DNA of 64,000 nucleotides from Leptospira barantonii (GCF_002811925.1 NZ_NPDS01000008.1:186001-250000); one strand, 5' to 3'; positions 1 to 10,688 are shown, counted from the stretch's first letter. Program-made: numbers and translations. Notes: generated from the letters alone by a model not told the origin.

Positions 1-828
1 TTCAAAACCCGCAAATCCGAACCATTCGTTCGAAACAAAAAGCGGAATCAAGGTTATGGAGCGGATTTCTCTTTGCGCAAAAAAGAGTTTTTCGTTTTCG
101 GGAAATTCGCCGACGTTTCCCTGCAGATAACCGCCGGATGAAAAAATCTTTTTCCAACGCGAGTAATGATCCTTATACGAAACGACTTTCGTCATCGGAA
201 TTTTGGAAGTATCCAAGGAAGGATCGCTGACTTCCAGATAAAGTTCGGCGGAATTCGCGTTTTCGGAATTCTTAAACAGATACAATCTTTCCGAATCCAC
301 AAAGACCAAAAATTGTTCCATCGCGTATTTTAGAATTTTTAGTTCCACGGAAGAGGACAAAAGAATCTGCGTCGCAGAAGTGATTCCCATTTCCAAACGA
401 AGACGTCTTGTTGCGGATTCTCCCTTTTTTACTTTTTCGGTGATGTCTCTTTGGATCGAGATAAAGTAAAGAACGGTTCCGCTTGCATCCCGTATCGCCG
501 ATACGTGCAACTCGACGTTGTATGGACTTCCGTCTTTTTTATAATTGACGGTTTCACCCGAAAAGTCCCTGCCTTGTGCAAGCGAACGTTTCAAATCTCC
601 CAAAGCTTTTCGATTGGTAAGAGGACCTTGCAGAATACGGGGAGTTTGACCGATGAGTTCCGAACTTTGATAACCGGTCATCGCACAAAAAGCCGGATTT
701 GCAAAGATGATCTTCGGACCGGGCGAATCCAAAATCGCATCGGTTACGAGAATCGAATCTGAAATTTGATTCACAAGAATTTCATAAAGTTCTTGAGAAT
801 GTTCAAAGTTTGTCGGATCGCGTTCCAC
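1..828 (-). CDS. PAS/GAF-domain sensor protein (C-terminus cut by window edge)
   Basis: Reading the minus strand from a GTG at 828 gives an open frame that runs off the window, so only about 276 N-terminal residues are visible. Residues ~10-120 form a PAS domain followed by its PAC segment: there is an FANPAFCAMTGY-type PAS core, a GQTPR-L-Q loop and a closing ISIQRDITEK segment, typical of PAS domains that feed a signalling output. Residues ~140-276 look like the start of a GAF domain. The output module (histidine kinase, GGDEF, phosphatase or other) lies outside the window and cannot be named. The start is chosen because an in-frame TGA lies 18 bases upstream and a GAGG Shine-Dalgarno-like sequence lies about 13 bases before the GTG. 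Confidence 0.8.
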   Translation of the reverse strand, partial: MERDPTNFEHSQELYEILVNQISDSILVTDAILDSPGPKIIFANPAFCAMTGYQSSELIGQTPRILQGPLTNRKALGDLKRSLAQGRDFSGETVNYKKDGSPYNVELHVSAIRDASGTVLYFISIQRDITEKVKKGESATRRLRLEMGITSATQILLSSSVELKILKYAMEQFLVFVDSERLYLFKNSENANSAELYLEVSDPSLDTSKIPMTKVVSYKDHYSRWKKIFSSGGYLQGNVGEFPENEKLFFAQREIRSITLIPLFVSNEWFGFAGFE

Positions 829-1086
829 GGCCCGAAAACATCCTCAATTTTATAAAAAGATCAATGATTTTATTATTTGAGAAACGGTTTATTCAATATT
901 CGAAAAGTAAAAAGTTCTAAATTAGATTTTTGGAAAACTTCGTTCGATTTCGATTTTGAAAGAATTTAAAAAGAAAACGTTAAAAATCGGTAAAAAATTA
1001 ATTTCCAAAGTCCCTCATTCCTTAAGGAATATGGAAAAGTATACGCATTTTCTATGTCGCCTAATCGGAACGTTTTGAACGATTGT
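829..1086. other. AT-rich intergenic region with a 14-bp perfect palindrome
   Basis: This gap lies between the end of ispH and the start of the PAS/GAF gene, both on the minus strand. It is strongly AT-rich and holds no convincing reading frame. It contains the perfect palindrome ATTCCTTAAGGAAT at 1017-1030. That could be an operator or a small cruciform; with a zero-base centre it is a poor transcript hairpin. I see no clear terminator for ispH and no convincing -10/-35 pair. Confidence 0.5.
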
Positions 1087-2025
1087 TTAACTGAGCAGAT
1101 TGCCTGGAAGTTTAAAATTCATGGAATCCTCTCTCGAACCGGGAAACAATTCCACTTCGGCGTTCGGATAAAACGTTTTCAATTTGGAGATGATCTCGTC
1201 CACAAGAACCTGAGGAGTGGAGGCTCCAGCAGTTAATCCTAATATTCTAATTTGATTATTTTGAATGTATTCTTTGGAAAGATCGTCCGCTCCGGTTACC
1301 TTAAAGGAATGCGGTTTCGATTTTTGAGCGAGTTGTAGAAGTCTGAGAGAATTGGAACTGTTGTCCGCTCCGATCACGAGCATCGCGTCTATTTCTTCCA
1401 TCATCAGAGAGACGGCTTCCTGTCTTTCGGTGGTCGCATAACAAATATCGTCCTTTGCGGGATGTTCCACGAACGGAAACGTATTCGCAATCTGATCTAC
1501 GACGCTTTTCGTATCGGCGACGGAAAGAGTGGTCTGCATCAAATAGGTGAGAGGTTTGTCCGGATCGATCTTGTCCTTGAGGGCGAGAACGTCTTCGGCG
1601 GATTCTACGAGAAACATCTCCGCTTCTCCCATGGTTCCGATCGCCTCGTCGTGTCCTTCGTGACCGATATAAATGATTTGATGAGTGTCCTTGATTCTGC
1701 GAGCCTTTCTGTGAACTCGAGTTACGAGCGGGCAGGTTGCATCCCCGATTTTCATTCCTCTTTTTTTCGCGGCGTCTACTACGGAAGGAGCCACTCCGTG
1801 CGCGGAGAAAACCACGGTCGCGCCGTCCGGAGCCTCGTCCAGATCGTTGATAAAAAGAATTCCTCGTTTTTTCATGTCTTCCACGACCCTGCGGTTGTGA
1901 ACGATCTCCTTACGCACGTAAATCTGTTCCGCCGCGTTCGCCTGAACCTGTTCCACGTAAGAAATCGCATACTTCACGCCGGCGCAAAATCCTCTGGGGT
2001 TGGCTAAATAGATCTTCTCTAACAT
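1087..2025 (-). CDS. ispH: 4-hydroxy-3-methylbut-2-enyl diphosphate reductase IspH (LytB)
   Basis: This is the last enzyme of the MEP isoprenoid pathway. It reduces HMBPP to IPP and DMAPP in the cytoplasm with a [4Fe-4S] cluster. The 312-residue length is normal. The three cluster cysteines are in place: Cys14 in NPRGFCAGV, Cys98 in DATCPLV and Cys195 in ICYATT. The AHGV histidine, the QTTLSV motif and the SNSLRL segment that binds the diphosphate are also present. The ATG at 2025 has a GGAG ribosome site seven bases upstream. The gene is monocistronic here: the flagellin downstream of its 5' end is transcribed the other way, so the 2026-2276 interval must carry divergent promoters. Confidence 0.97.
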   Translation of the reverse strand: MLEKIYLANPRGFCAGVKYAISYVEQVQANAAEQIYVRKEIVHNRRVVEDMKKRGILFINDLDEAPDGATVVFSAHGVAPSVVDAAKKRGMKIGDATCPLVTRVHRKARRIKDTHQIIYIGHEGHDEAIGTMGEAEMFLVESAEDVLALKDKIDPDKPLTYLMQTTLSVADTKSVVDQIANTFPFVEHPAKDDICYATTERQEAVSLMMEEIDAMLVIGADNSSNSLRLLQLAQKSKPHSFKVTGADDLSKEYIQNNQIRILGLTAGASTPQVLVDEIISKLKTFYPNAEVELFPGSREDSMNFKLPGNLLS

Positions 2026-2206
2026 GATATCTCCGTCCGCTTGCCATTTTAGGAAACTCGGCTCAGCGAAGAATCAAAAAAATTCTCCCTTTCTTCTTAG
2101 ATCGGATTGGGGACATAGAATCCGTTTCGGGGAAGAATATTTTATCTCTTCCGGATTCAAAAAAGTTCATTATCGGATTTTACGGACCAGTCGATGGATT
2201 CTTTGA

Positions 2207-2226
2207 AAAGGTCAAGGAAGACCTTT
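2207..2226 (+). promoter_or_regulatory. Leader hairpin with GGA loop upstream of flagellin 1 (CsrA-site-like)
   Basis: AAAGGTC at 2207-2213 pairs perfectly with GACCTTT at 2220-2226, leaving the six-base loop AAGGAA. A GGA triplet in a hairpin loop, within CARGGA, is the hallmark of sites bound by CsrA/RsmA proteins. The loop GGA lies about 50 bases upstream of the GGA in the Shine-Dalgarno sequence of the flagellin gene. A two-site layout (hairpin plus ribosome site) is how CsrA represses hag in Bacillus. That CsrA binds here is inference. Confidence 0.5.
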
Positions 2227-2228
2227 GA

Positions 2229-3125
<897 letters not shown>

Positions 3126-3140
3126 ACTGAAAGCACCGTT

Positions 3141-3177
3141 TCTTCCGGCTGAAAGACCTTAAATTTCAGCCGGAAGA
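3141..3177 (+). terminator. 14-bp perfect stem-loop after flagellin 1
   Basis: TCTTCCGGCTGAAA (3141-3154) pairs perfectly with TTTCAGCCGGAAGA (3164-3177) around a nine-base loop. No T tract follows, so it may protect the 3' end of an abundant mRNA rather than stop transcription itself. The true terminator is probably the one at 3252-3290. Confidence 0.6.
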
Positions 3178-3184
3178 CTTAAGC

Positions 3185-3290
<106 letters not shown>

Positions 3291-3318
3291 CTTCCATTGT
3301 GCGTTTCGTTTTCGTCCA

Positions 3319-3741
3319 ATGGACAAGATGTCCGAGATGTCGCTTATCAAAAAGGGGAATGGGGTTGTCGTAATTTTTGCGATCGCACTCAATCTATTCT
3401 GTTCCTCCCTAAACGACGTTACGGGTGTTTGTCCGATGACAACTTCCGCGTTCGATGCGGATTCTTCGGCTTCTCCCTGCCATGGGGAGAATGGAGAATC
3501 TTCAAACGAATCCTCTTCTCCATGTTGTTCCCCTGAAATCGCTGATGGAATTTCTCAACCGGAGTTCAGGATCGAATCGGAAAGTTGGTTTCAGTTTCAG
3601 GTTTTTGCGGTTCTATTTTCACTTCCGATTGAGTTCGTTTTAGAACCGATCGCACAAATTTCCTTTTTCAATGCAGATTTCAGCTTTTACCGCCCGGATT
3701 CCAAAGATTCTCTTTCTATCCTTCAAGTTTTTCTAATCTAA
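3319..3741 (+). CDS. Small Cys/Ser-rich membrane-associated protein at head of Cu/Ag efflux operon
   Basis: I do not recognise a named family. The 140-residue frame starts at one of three closely spaced ATGs (3319, 3328, 3337) with no strong ribosome site, so the start is uncertain. A hydrophobic segment at residues ~15-30 could be a signal peptide or membrane helix. It is followed by a polar stretch with spaced Cys, Met and His residues (VCPMT, SPCHGE, SPCCSP), which looks able to bind soft metals. A second hydrophobic stretch lies near residues 92-112. The stop is 41 bases before the CusC-like gene, in the same direction, so a shared transcript is likely. Small Cys-rich proteins ahead of RND metal pumps are often metal chaperones or sensors, but function here is inference. 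Confidence 0.6.
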   Translation: MDKMSEMSLIKKGNGVVVIFAIALNLFCSSLNDVTGVCPMTTSAFDADSSASPCHGENGESSNESSSPCCSPEIADGISQPEFRIESESWFQFQVFAVLFSLPIEFVLEPIAQISFFNADFSFYRPDSKDSLSILQVFLI

Positions 3742-3782
3742 ACCCAATCCTTCCTTTTTCTTTTTAAATTTAAGGAGGGACC

Positions 3783-5279
3783 ATGGGTTCTCTACCCATT
3801 CATTCTATTTTTATAATATTCTATTTTTATCTTTCAGTCGGTAATTTGTCCGTGTTCGCCGATCCTTCGCGGTTGCCTCAGTCGTCTTCGAACGGCAAAC
3901 GTGTGGAAGAGGTTTTGAGCCTCATCGCGGAGGAACATCCGGAAGCGAAGTCGCTCGGACATCTTACACATTCGCATAAATCGCATACGGAGGCTTCCGG
4001 AATTCTTCCCGATCCTAAAATCGGAGTCGCCTACAGAAACTATCCGGCCCGCAACGGATACGCGTTAAACGACAGACAACTCGATACTCCTACGATGACC
4101 GGAGTTGAGTTTTCGGTTTCACAAGAACTTCCGTTTCCGGGTAAACTCGGTTCCGAACAAAAAATTTCCAAATTTATGGAACGAGAAGCGAGCCTAACGT
4201 ATGTTTCCGGAATCAACCGAATTCTCTGGGATTTTTTATCCAAACTCAATCGTTATCAAAGATTGAAAAATAAGATGGAACTGAATCGGAGTACGATCGA
4301 TCTTCTTTCCGCTCAGAAAAACGTAGCAATGGGGTATTATTCTTCGGGAAATATTTCCTTGGCGGAGGCGTTTAAACCCGCAATCGCAAAAACGGAATCC
4401 ATAGAAAGAGAAACCGAATATACCACGAATCTCAAAGATATTTCTTCCCAGTTGAATTACTTTCAAATCCCCGATCGACTTTCTAAAAACGATCTTTCTT
4501 CTTTGGATTTGGATTCTTACTTTAAGGAAAACGAATCTAAAATTCTTTCGATTCAAAACTCGATCGAAAATTCCGCGACGGACAATCCGGACTATAGGGC
4601 GTTTCTAACCGAGGAAAAACGTCTGAAGGAATCCGCTCGTTTAAGTAAACTTTCGCTTCTTCCTCAAACCGAAGTTTTCGTTTCGTATATGAAACGAAGA
4701 TCTCAAACCTTCGCGCTCGACCGAGGTCCCTTGGATTATCGTTTGATGGACACGACCGAATACAGAGGGGATCTTTTCAGTTTCGGCGTAACCATGAAGG
4801 TTCCGTTTTGGTCCGCCTTAAAATGGGGAAGCATCACGGGGCAGTATGAAAAACAAGCGGACGCAGGAAAAGAATCCGCCGAGAAAGCGAGAAAACAAAT
4901 TGTTTCCGAACTGCAAAGAAACTTGGAACTGATCCAAGGTTTCGACAAACAACTCGAGATTCTTCAAAAACAATTGATCCCCGAATTGGAAAAAGCGGTT
5001 CGAGCCAATTCCAATTTGTATCTTCCGGGCAAAGCCAAATTGCAGGACGTTCTGATTGCACAAGTCGAAGTGGTCAACGCGAAGATTCGCAAAGAAGACC
5101 TCTACGAAAGAAAGAACGAATCCATTCTCAACATTCTCAGATTGCTCAGTCTTCTGTATCCGGAAAAAGAAACCGGTCCTCATCTCGAACACGATCACGA
5201 AGTTCGTAAGATTTCGAAGACTTCAGAATCCGCAAACTCGTCCATCTCATCCGAAATGAATTCGGGAGAATCCTTATGA
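3783..5279 (+). CDS. TolC-family outer membrane channel of Cu/Ag efflux system (CusC-like)
   Basis: This is the outer membrane duct of a tripartite RND metal exporter. The 498-residue protein has an N-terminal hydrophobic signal (residues ~6-24). It then shows the TolC repeat pattern: an N-terminal VLSLIAEEHPE helix, an LPDPKIGVAY motif, an SQELPFPGK segment and long amphipathic helices in two halves. A second VSYMKR / PFWSALKWG segment matches the duplicated outer-membrane-factor fold. The C-terminal tail is rich in His and acidic residues (HLEHDHEV), which could bind metal. The ATG at 3783 has an ideal AAGGAGG upstream. Its stop overlaps the start of the adaptor gene (ATGA), showing translational coupling in a CBA-order operon. 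Confidence 0.88.
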   Translation: MGSLPIHSIFIIFYFYLSVGNLSVFADPSRLPQSSSNGKRVEEVLSLIAEEHPEAKSLGHLTHSHKSHTEASGILPDPKIGVAYRNYPARNGYALNDRQLDTPTMTGVEFSVSQELPFPGKLGSEQKISKFMEREASLTYVSGINRILWDFLSKLNRYQRLKNKMELNRSTIDLLSAQKNVAMGYYSSGNISLAEAFKPAIAKTESIERETEYTTNLKDISSQLNYFQIPDRLSKNDLSSLDLDSYFKENESKILSIQNSIENSATDNPDYRAFLTEEKRLKESARLSKLSLLPQTEVFVSYMKRRSQTFALDRGPLDYRLMDTTEYRGDLFSFGVTMKVPFWSALKWGSITGQYEKQADAGKESAEKARKQIVSELQRNLELIQGFDKQLEILQKQLIPELEKAVRANSNLYLPGKAKLQDVLIAQVEVVNAKIRKEDLYERKNESILNILRLLSLLYPEKETGPHLEHDHEVRKISKTSESANSSISSEMNSGESL

Positions 5280-6334
5280 AACGGAAAATTCTATTCTTAA
5301 CCGCGTTAGTCGCTCTCCTTTCCGTTTTGGCTCTTTGTAAAAAAACCAAACAAATTTATTACTGCCCGATGCATCCTACGTATACGTCCGATCGTCCGGG
5401 AACATGCCCGATTTGTAATATGGATCTCGTTCCAAAAACGCACGAGAATCACGAAGAACATACAACGCCGGATTCTTCGCAAAGTTCTTCCGGTGGACCT
5501 GTAAATGGAAAATCGGAGCCGACATTCAAAACGAAGAATTCTCAGGAGATTCAACTTTCTCTCGAAAAACAACAATCGATCGGAATCCGGACGGAAACGG
5601 TTCAAAGAAGGGATTTGAATAAAAGAATTTCCGCATATTCTACGGTTGCATACGATCCCGAATTGTATACGGCGCTTACGGAGTATAAGGAACTTTTGCG
5701 CGCTCGAGAATTGTTATCCGATTCGTCCTCGTTTGCGGGTCAAAATCCGCAGATTCGTCTTAGACAACTCGGCCTTTCCACGGAACAAATCCGACTTTGG
5801 TCCTCGGGAAAAAGAGATCCTTCCGAATTGATCTTAGGCGGTAAGTCGGGAAGGGCTCATATCTATTCTCAAATTTACGAATCCGATCTCGCCGTAGTTC
5901 GTGTCGGTTTAAAAATTTCGTTCCGAACCAACGTGTATTCGGATGCGATCTTTTACGGGAGAATCGCGAGCATCGATACGATTCTGGATAAGAACAATCG
6001 AACCCTCCGACTCAGAAGCGAGGTCTACGACAAAAATCAAATTTTAAAACCACAGATGTTCGGAGATCTGGAAATCGATCTTCCTTTGAAAAAAGTTCTA
6101 AGCGTTCCATCCTCGGCGGTTCTCGATACGGGTATGCACAAGACAGTGTATGTGCAAACGGGACCGGACAATTTCATAGGAGTTCCGGTTAAGACGGGTG
6201 CGAGCGCGGGTTCTTGGATCGAAATCAAAGAAGGATTGCAAGAGGGAAAGAAAGTGGTCGTCGAATCGGCCTTTTTACTCGACTCGGAAGCCAAAATACG
6301 TTTCGGTTCCTCCGCCGAAGATCATAAACACTGA
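5276..6334 (+). CDS. Periplasmic adaptor of Cu/Ag efflux RND system (CusB-like) with heavy-metal-binding domain
   Basis: This is the membrane fusion protein that links the inner-membrane pump to the outer-membrane channel. The 352-residue protein has an N-terminal hydrophobic segment ending in LALC, so Cys21 may be lipidated. Residues ~28-54 form the small heavy-metal-binding domain with YYCPMHP and CPICNMDLVP motifs (Cys30, Met32, His33, Cys44, Cys47, Met49); CusB-type proteins commonly carry this domain to receive Cu(I)/Ag(I). The rest is an adaptor core: alpha-hairpin, lipoyl-like half (SGRAHIYSQIYESDLAVV) and beta-barrel (LRLRSEVYDKN, LSVPSSAVLDTG). The start overlaps the stop of the CusC-like gene by four bases, and the pump gene follows after 11 bases. 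Confidence 0.9.
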   Translation: MKRKILFLTALVALLSVLALCKKTKQIYYCPMHPTYTSDRPGTCPICNMDLVPKTHENHEEHTTPDSSQSSSGGPVNGKSEPTFKTKNSQEIQLSLEKQQSIGIRTETVQRRDLNKRISAYSTVAYDPELYTALTEYKELLRARELLSDSSSFAGQNPQIRLRQLGLSTEQIRLWSSGKRDPSELILGGKSGRAHIYSQIYESDLAVVRVGLKISFRTNVYSDAIFYGRIASIDTILDKNNRTLRLRSEVYDKNQILKPQMFGDLEIDLPLKKVLSVPSSAVLDTGMHKTVYVQTGPDNFIGVPVKTGASAGSWIEIKEGLQEGKKVVVESAFLLDSEAKIRFGSSAEDHKH

Positions 6335-6345
6335 GGTCGACATTC

Positions 6346-9300
6346 ATGATTCAGAATATCATTCGTTTTTCCGTATATAATAAATTTTTAATCATTCTTC
6401 TGACGTTTTTCGCGGTCGTTGTGTCGATCGTATCGCTTCGCAACATTCCATTGGACGCGATCCCGGATCTTTCGGATACGCAGGTGATCGTATATTCCAG
6501 ATGGGATCGAAGCCCGGATATCTTGGAGGATCAGGTAACGTATCCGATCATCACTTCCTTGCTCGGAGCTCCGAAGATCAAAGCGGTTCGGGGTTTTTCC
6601 GATTTTGGATTTTCGTATGTGTATGTGATCTTTCAGGACGGGACGGATATCTATTGGGCGAGATCCCGAGTTTTGGAATATCTTTCCAGAATTCAATCCA
6701 ATCTTCCCGCAGGCGTCAAAACCGAACTCGGTCCGGACGCGAGTTCCGTGGGTTGGGTATATCAATACGTTTTATCGGACACGAGCGGAAATTCGAATCT
6801 CGCCGATTTGCGAACCTATCAGGATTTTAAACTCAGATATTCCTTAAACGCGGTACCCGGGGTTTCCGAAGTCGCTTCGATCGGGGGATTCAAAAGACAG
6901 TATCAAATTACGATCCAACCAAACGCTTTAAGATCTTATAATATAGACTTTGAAACCCTCGTCCAAAGAATCCGAGCAAGCAACCAGGAAACGGGTGGAA
7001 GGCTTTTGGAAATTTCGGGAGCGGAGTATATGGTCCGAGGGCGCGGTTATCTTTCTTCGCTGACTGACATAGAAAATATCTCCTTGGGAACCGACTTAAA
7101 CGGAACTCCGATTCTTTTAAAAAACGTCGCGAACGTACAGTTCGGTCCCGATTTACGGAGAGGAATCGCGGATTTAAACGGGGACGGGGACGTGGTCGGC
7201 GGCACGATTGTTATGCGACATGGGGAAAACGCGTTAAATGTCATCGATCGTCTAAAAACAAAACTTTCCCAACTTCAAAAAAATCTCCCCGACGGAACCC
7301 AACTGATCACGGTGTATGATCGATCCGAGTTGATTGCCAACGCGATTTCAACCCTTCAATGGAAACTGATCGAAGAAATGATCATTGTTTCCGCGGTGAT
7401 TCTTTTGTTTCTTTGGCATTTTCCATCTGCGATCATTCCGATTCTGACGATCCCGATCAGTTTGCTTCTTACGTTCATTCCCATGTTTCTTTTGGATATC
7501 AACGCGAACCTCATGTCTCTCTCCGGAATGGCGATCTCCATCGGGGTTCTTGTGGACGGCGCGATTGTGGAAGTGGAAAACGCGTATAAAAAATTAGAAG
7601 AATGGGAGACCTCGGGAAGGAAGGGCGACTATCACCAGGTTCGTTTGGAAGCCCTTTTGGAAGTCGGCCCCTCGGTGTTTTTTTCGTTACTTGTGATCGC
7701 GGTCGCTTTCATTCCGGTGTTCGCTTTAGTCGATCAGGAAGGAAGGTTGTTTAAACCTTTGGCATATTCAAAAAACATTGCAATGGCGGTTGCCGCAGTT
7801 CTTGCGATCACATTGGATCCAGCGTTTAGAATGTTGTTCACGAGAATGGATCCTTTCCGATTCAAAAGTTCGATTCTTTCCAAAATCGCAACCGCTGTTT
7901 TTGTGGGAAAATATTACCCCGAAGAAAAACATCCGGTCAGTAAGATTCTTTTTAAGTTATACGGACCCGCTTGTCGTTGGGTTCTTCACAATCCGAAACG
8001 AACGATTTTTTCCGCGTTGATCCTCGTAATCCTTACGATACCGATGTATTGGAGTTTAGGATCGGAGTTCATGCCTCCTCTGGACGAGGAAACGATTCTT
8101 TACATGCCGACCACGTTACCCGGAATCGGAGTGGCTGAAGCGGAAAAACTCATGATCGCGATGGATAAAAAACTCAGATCGGTTCCGGAAGTAAAAAGAG
8201 TTTTTGGAAAATCGGGAAGATCCGAAACCGCGACCGACTCGGCTCCGTTCTCCATGATGGAAACGGTTTTACTTTTACATCCTAAGGAAGAATGGAGAAA
8301 GGCGAATCGATTCTATTCGGGATGGCCCAAAATTTTTCAGATTCCTTTTTATCCTTTTTTATCGGAAAGAATCACGAAGGAAGAATTGATCCGAATTCTA
8401 AATGCGGAGATGGAATATCCCGGCGTTACAAACGCTTGGACCATGCCGATCAAAGCGAGAATCGATATGCTGAGCACCGGAATGAGAACCCCGGTGGGAA
8501 TCAAAATTCTCGGATCTTCCTTGGATGAAATCGAAAAAATCGGAATTCAAATCGAAACGGTTTTAAAAACGATCCCCGAAACGAGAAGCGCGTTCGCGGA
8601 GCGAACCGCCGGCGGATACTATCTCGATATCGAATTCAAAAGATTTAATTTAGCAAGATATAATATATCCGTGGATAGCGCTCAACAAATCGTAGTTTCC
8701 GCGATCGGAGGAGAATCGATCACACAAACCGTAGAAGGACGGGAAAGATTCTCCGTAAACCTTCGATATCCGAGAGAACTCAGGGATTCCGCCGATAAGA
8801 TCCGTGCGATTTTGGTTCCTACGCAAACGTTCGGACACATTCCACTTTCCGAAATCGCGGATGTCCGTTTAAAAACGGGCCCTTCCATGATCCGAGATGA
8901 AAACGGATTTCTGGCCGGTTACGTTTACGTCGATCCGTCCACGAGCGACATAGGAGGTTACGTCGACGAAGCCAAAAAATTGATTGAACAAAAAATCAAA
9001 ACACCGAGCGGTTACACGATCGAATGGAGCGGCCAATACGAAAACATGATTCGAGTCCGGGAAAGAATGAAGTATGTCCTTCCGATCACGTTGCTCGTCA
9101 TCTTTTTGCTGTTATACGCAAACACGAGATCCTATGCAAAAACTTGGATCGTATTGCTCGCGGTTCCGTTTTCCTTGGTGGGAGCGGTGGGTCTTTTGTA
9201 TATTCTCGACTATCACGTTTCCGTCGCGGTTTGGGTGGGAATGATCGCGCTCATGGGACTCGACGCGGAGACTGGAGTTTTTATGCTTTTGTATTTGGAT

Positions 9301-9624
9301 CTTTCCTACGAAGACGCTCGCAAAAATGGAAAACTCAAAACCGAGGAAGAATGGATCGACGCGGTCTTTCACGGAGCGGTTCACAGAGTTCGTCCCAAGA
9401 TCATGACGGTTCTCGCGGCGATGATGGGGCTTTTACCGATTCTTTGGTCGAACAGTACCGGTTCCGACGTGATGAAACGAATCGCCGCGCCGATGGTCGG
9501 TGGTCTTGCAACGAGTTTTATTTTGGAGTTATTGGTCTATCCTCCGGTTTATCTACTTTGGAAACAGGGAAGAATTCGGTTCGATAGAATATTTTCAAGT
9601 TTGAATATTCAAAAAGCAAAATAG
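6346..9624 (+). CDS. cusA: Cu(I)/Ag(I) efflux RND pump (CusA-like)
   Basis: This is the inner-membrane proton-driven pump of the heavy-metal-efflux RND class, 1092 residues. The N-terminal helix begins at residue ~10, and porter subdomains carry the DFGFSYVYVIFQ and GPDASSVGWVYQY motifs. TM4 contains GVLVDGAIVEVENAYKKLEEW, with the Asp needed for proton relay. TM10 contains MGLDAETGVFMLLYL, matching the CusA Glu region. The substrate methionines of E. coli CusA (M573, M623, M672) correspond to Met587 (LLYMPTTLPG-like), Met637 (SAPFSMMET) and Met708 (RIDMLSTGM). This favours Cu/Ag over Co/Zn/Cd. It is longer than E. coli CusA by about 45 residues, partly through an insertion near residues 655-675. 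It is the last gene of the operon. Confidence 0.93.
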   Translation: MIQNIIRFSVYNKFLIILLTFFAVVVSIVSLRNIPLDAIPDLSDTQVIVYSRWDRSPDILEDQVTYPIITSLLGAPKIKAVRGFSDFGFSYVYVIFQDGTDIYWARSRVLEYLSRIQSNLPAGVKTELGPDASSVGWVYQYVLSDTSGNSNLADLRTYQDFKLRYSLNAVPGVSEVASIGGFKRQYQITIQPNALRSYNIDFETLVQRIRASNQETGGRLLEISGAEYMVRGRGYLSSLTDIENISLGTDLNGTPILLKNVANVQFGPDLRRGIADLNGDGDVVGGTIVMRHGENALNVIDRLKTKLSQLQKNLPDGTQLITVYDRSELIANAISTLQWKLIEEMIIVSAVILLFLWHFPSAIIPILTIPISLLLTFIPMFLLDINANLMSLSGMAISIGVLVDGAIVEVENAYKKLEEWETSGRKGDYHQVRLEALLEVGPSVFFSLLVIAVAFIPVFALVDQEGRLFKPLAYSKNIAMAVAAVLAITLDPAFRMLFTRMDPFRFKSSILSKIATAVFVGKYYPEEKHPVSKILFKLYGPACRWVLHNPKRTIFSALILVILTIPMYWSLGSEFMPPLDEETILYMPTTLPGIGVAEAEKLMIAMDKKLRSVPEVKRVFGKSGRSETATDSAPFSMMETVLLLHPKEEWRKANRFYSGWPKIFQIPFYPFLSERITKEELIRILNAEMEYPGVTNAWTMPIKARIDMLSTGMRTPVGIKILGSSLDEIEKIGIQIETVLKTIPETRSAFAERTAGGYYLDIEFKRFNLARYNISVDSAQQIVVSAIGGESITQTVEGRERFSVNLRYPRELRDSADKIRAILVPTQTFGHIPLSEIADVRLKTGPSMIRDENGFLAGYVYVDPSTSDIGGYVDEAKKLIEQKIKTPSGYTIEWSGQYENMIRVRERMKYVLPITLLVIFLLLYANTRSYAKTWIVLLAVPFSLVGAVGLLYILDYHVSVAVWVGMIALMGLDAETGVFMLLYLDLSYEDARKNGKLKTEEEWIDAVFHGAVHRVRPKIMTVLAAMMGLLPILWSNSTGSDVMKRIAAPMVGGLATSFILELLVYPPVYLLWKQGRIRFDRIFSSLNIQKAK

Positions 9625-9655
9625 ACTTGCCTAGGCCTTTGTGCGGAAAAATAAA

Positions 9656-9688
9656 AAAGGCCGTCTCGTTGCGAAACGAGCGGCCTTT
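9656..9688 (-). terminator. Bidirectional hairpin between CusA and flagellin 2, strongest on minus strand
   Basis: AAAGGCCG (9656-9663) pairs with CGGCCTTT (9681-9688), and the inner arms CTCGTT (9665-9670) and AACGAG (9675-9680) extend the stem past a one-base bulge. Read on the minus strand the hairpin is followed by TTTTTTAT and TTTTT, a good intrinsic terminator for the flagellin. On the plus strand the T tract is weaker. It serves two convergent transcripts. Confidence 0.8.
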
Positions 9689-9769
9689 GGGTTTTCGGAA
9701 AAATTTTTAAGGTTCGTTACCGTGTCGATTCTCCATTCTCCCCAATGGAAAAATTCAACGAGTCGAAAC

Positions 9770-10623
<854 letters not shown>

Positions 10624-10630
10624 ATTCACA

Positions 10631-10642
10631 ACCTCCCTGTCA
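10631..10642 (-). promoter_or_regulatory. Shine-Dalgarno of flagellin 2 with overlapping CsrA-like site
   Basis: On the minus strand the sequence is TGACAGGGAGGT, seven bases before the ATG. It matches the CsrA consensus core ACARGGAxGU at nine of ten positions and covers the ribosome site, so a bound CsrA dimer would block translation. Binding is inferred from sequence only. Confidence 0.5.
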
Positions 10643-10647
10643 ATGTT

Positions 10648-10665
10648 GCCCGGATCCGTCCGGGC
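10648..10665 (-). promoter_or_regulatory. Leader hairpin with GGA loop upstream of flagellin 2
   Basis: On the minus strand GCCCGGA pairs perfectly with TCCGGGC around the four-base loop CGGA. A GGA in a tight hairpin loop is the preferred CsrA geometry. The loop lies about 21 bases upstream of the GGA in the ribosome site, close enough for one dimer to bridge both sites. Confidence 0.55.
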
Positions 10666-10674
10666 CGATGTTTG

Positions 10675-10688
10675 GGCGGTAAACCGCC
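10675..10688 (-). repeat. Second leader hairpin of flagellin 2
   Basis: GGCGGT (10675-10680) and ACCGCC (10683-10688) form a compact stem just upstream of the GGA-loop hairpin in the flagellin leader. It has no T tract after it. It may stabilise the 5' end of the mRNA or stack on the neighbouring hairpin. Confidence 0.5.

Noticed and set aside
1462..2007. 181-residue frame antisense to ispH
   Set aside because: It lies wholly within ispH, has no ribosome site and shows no recognisable family.
9024..9587. Long plus-strand frame of 187 residues inside the CusA-like gene
   Set aside because: It is out of frame with a clear RND pump, has arginine/glycine/serine-biased composition and no domain; it is a shadow frame.
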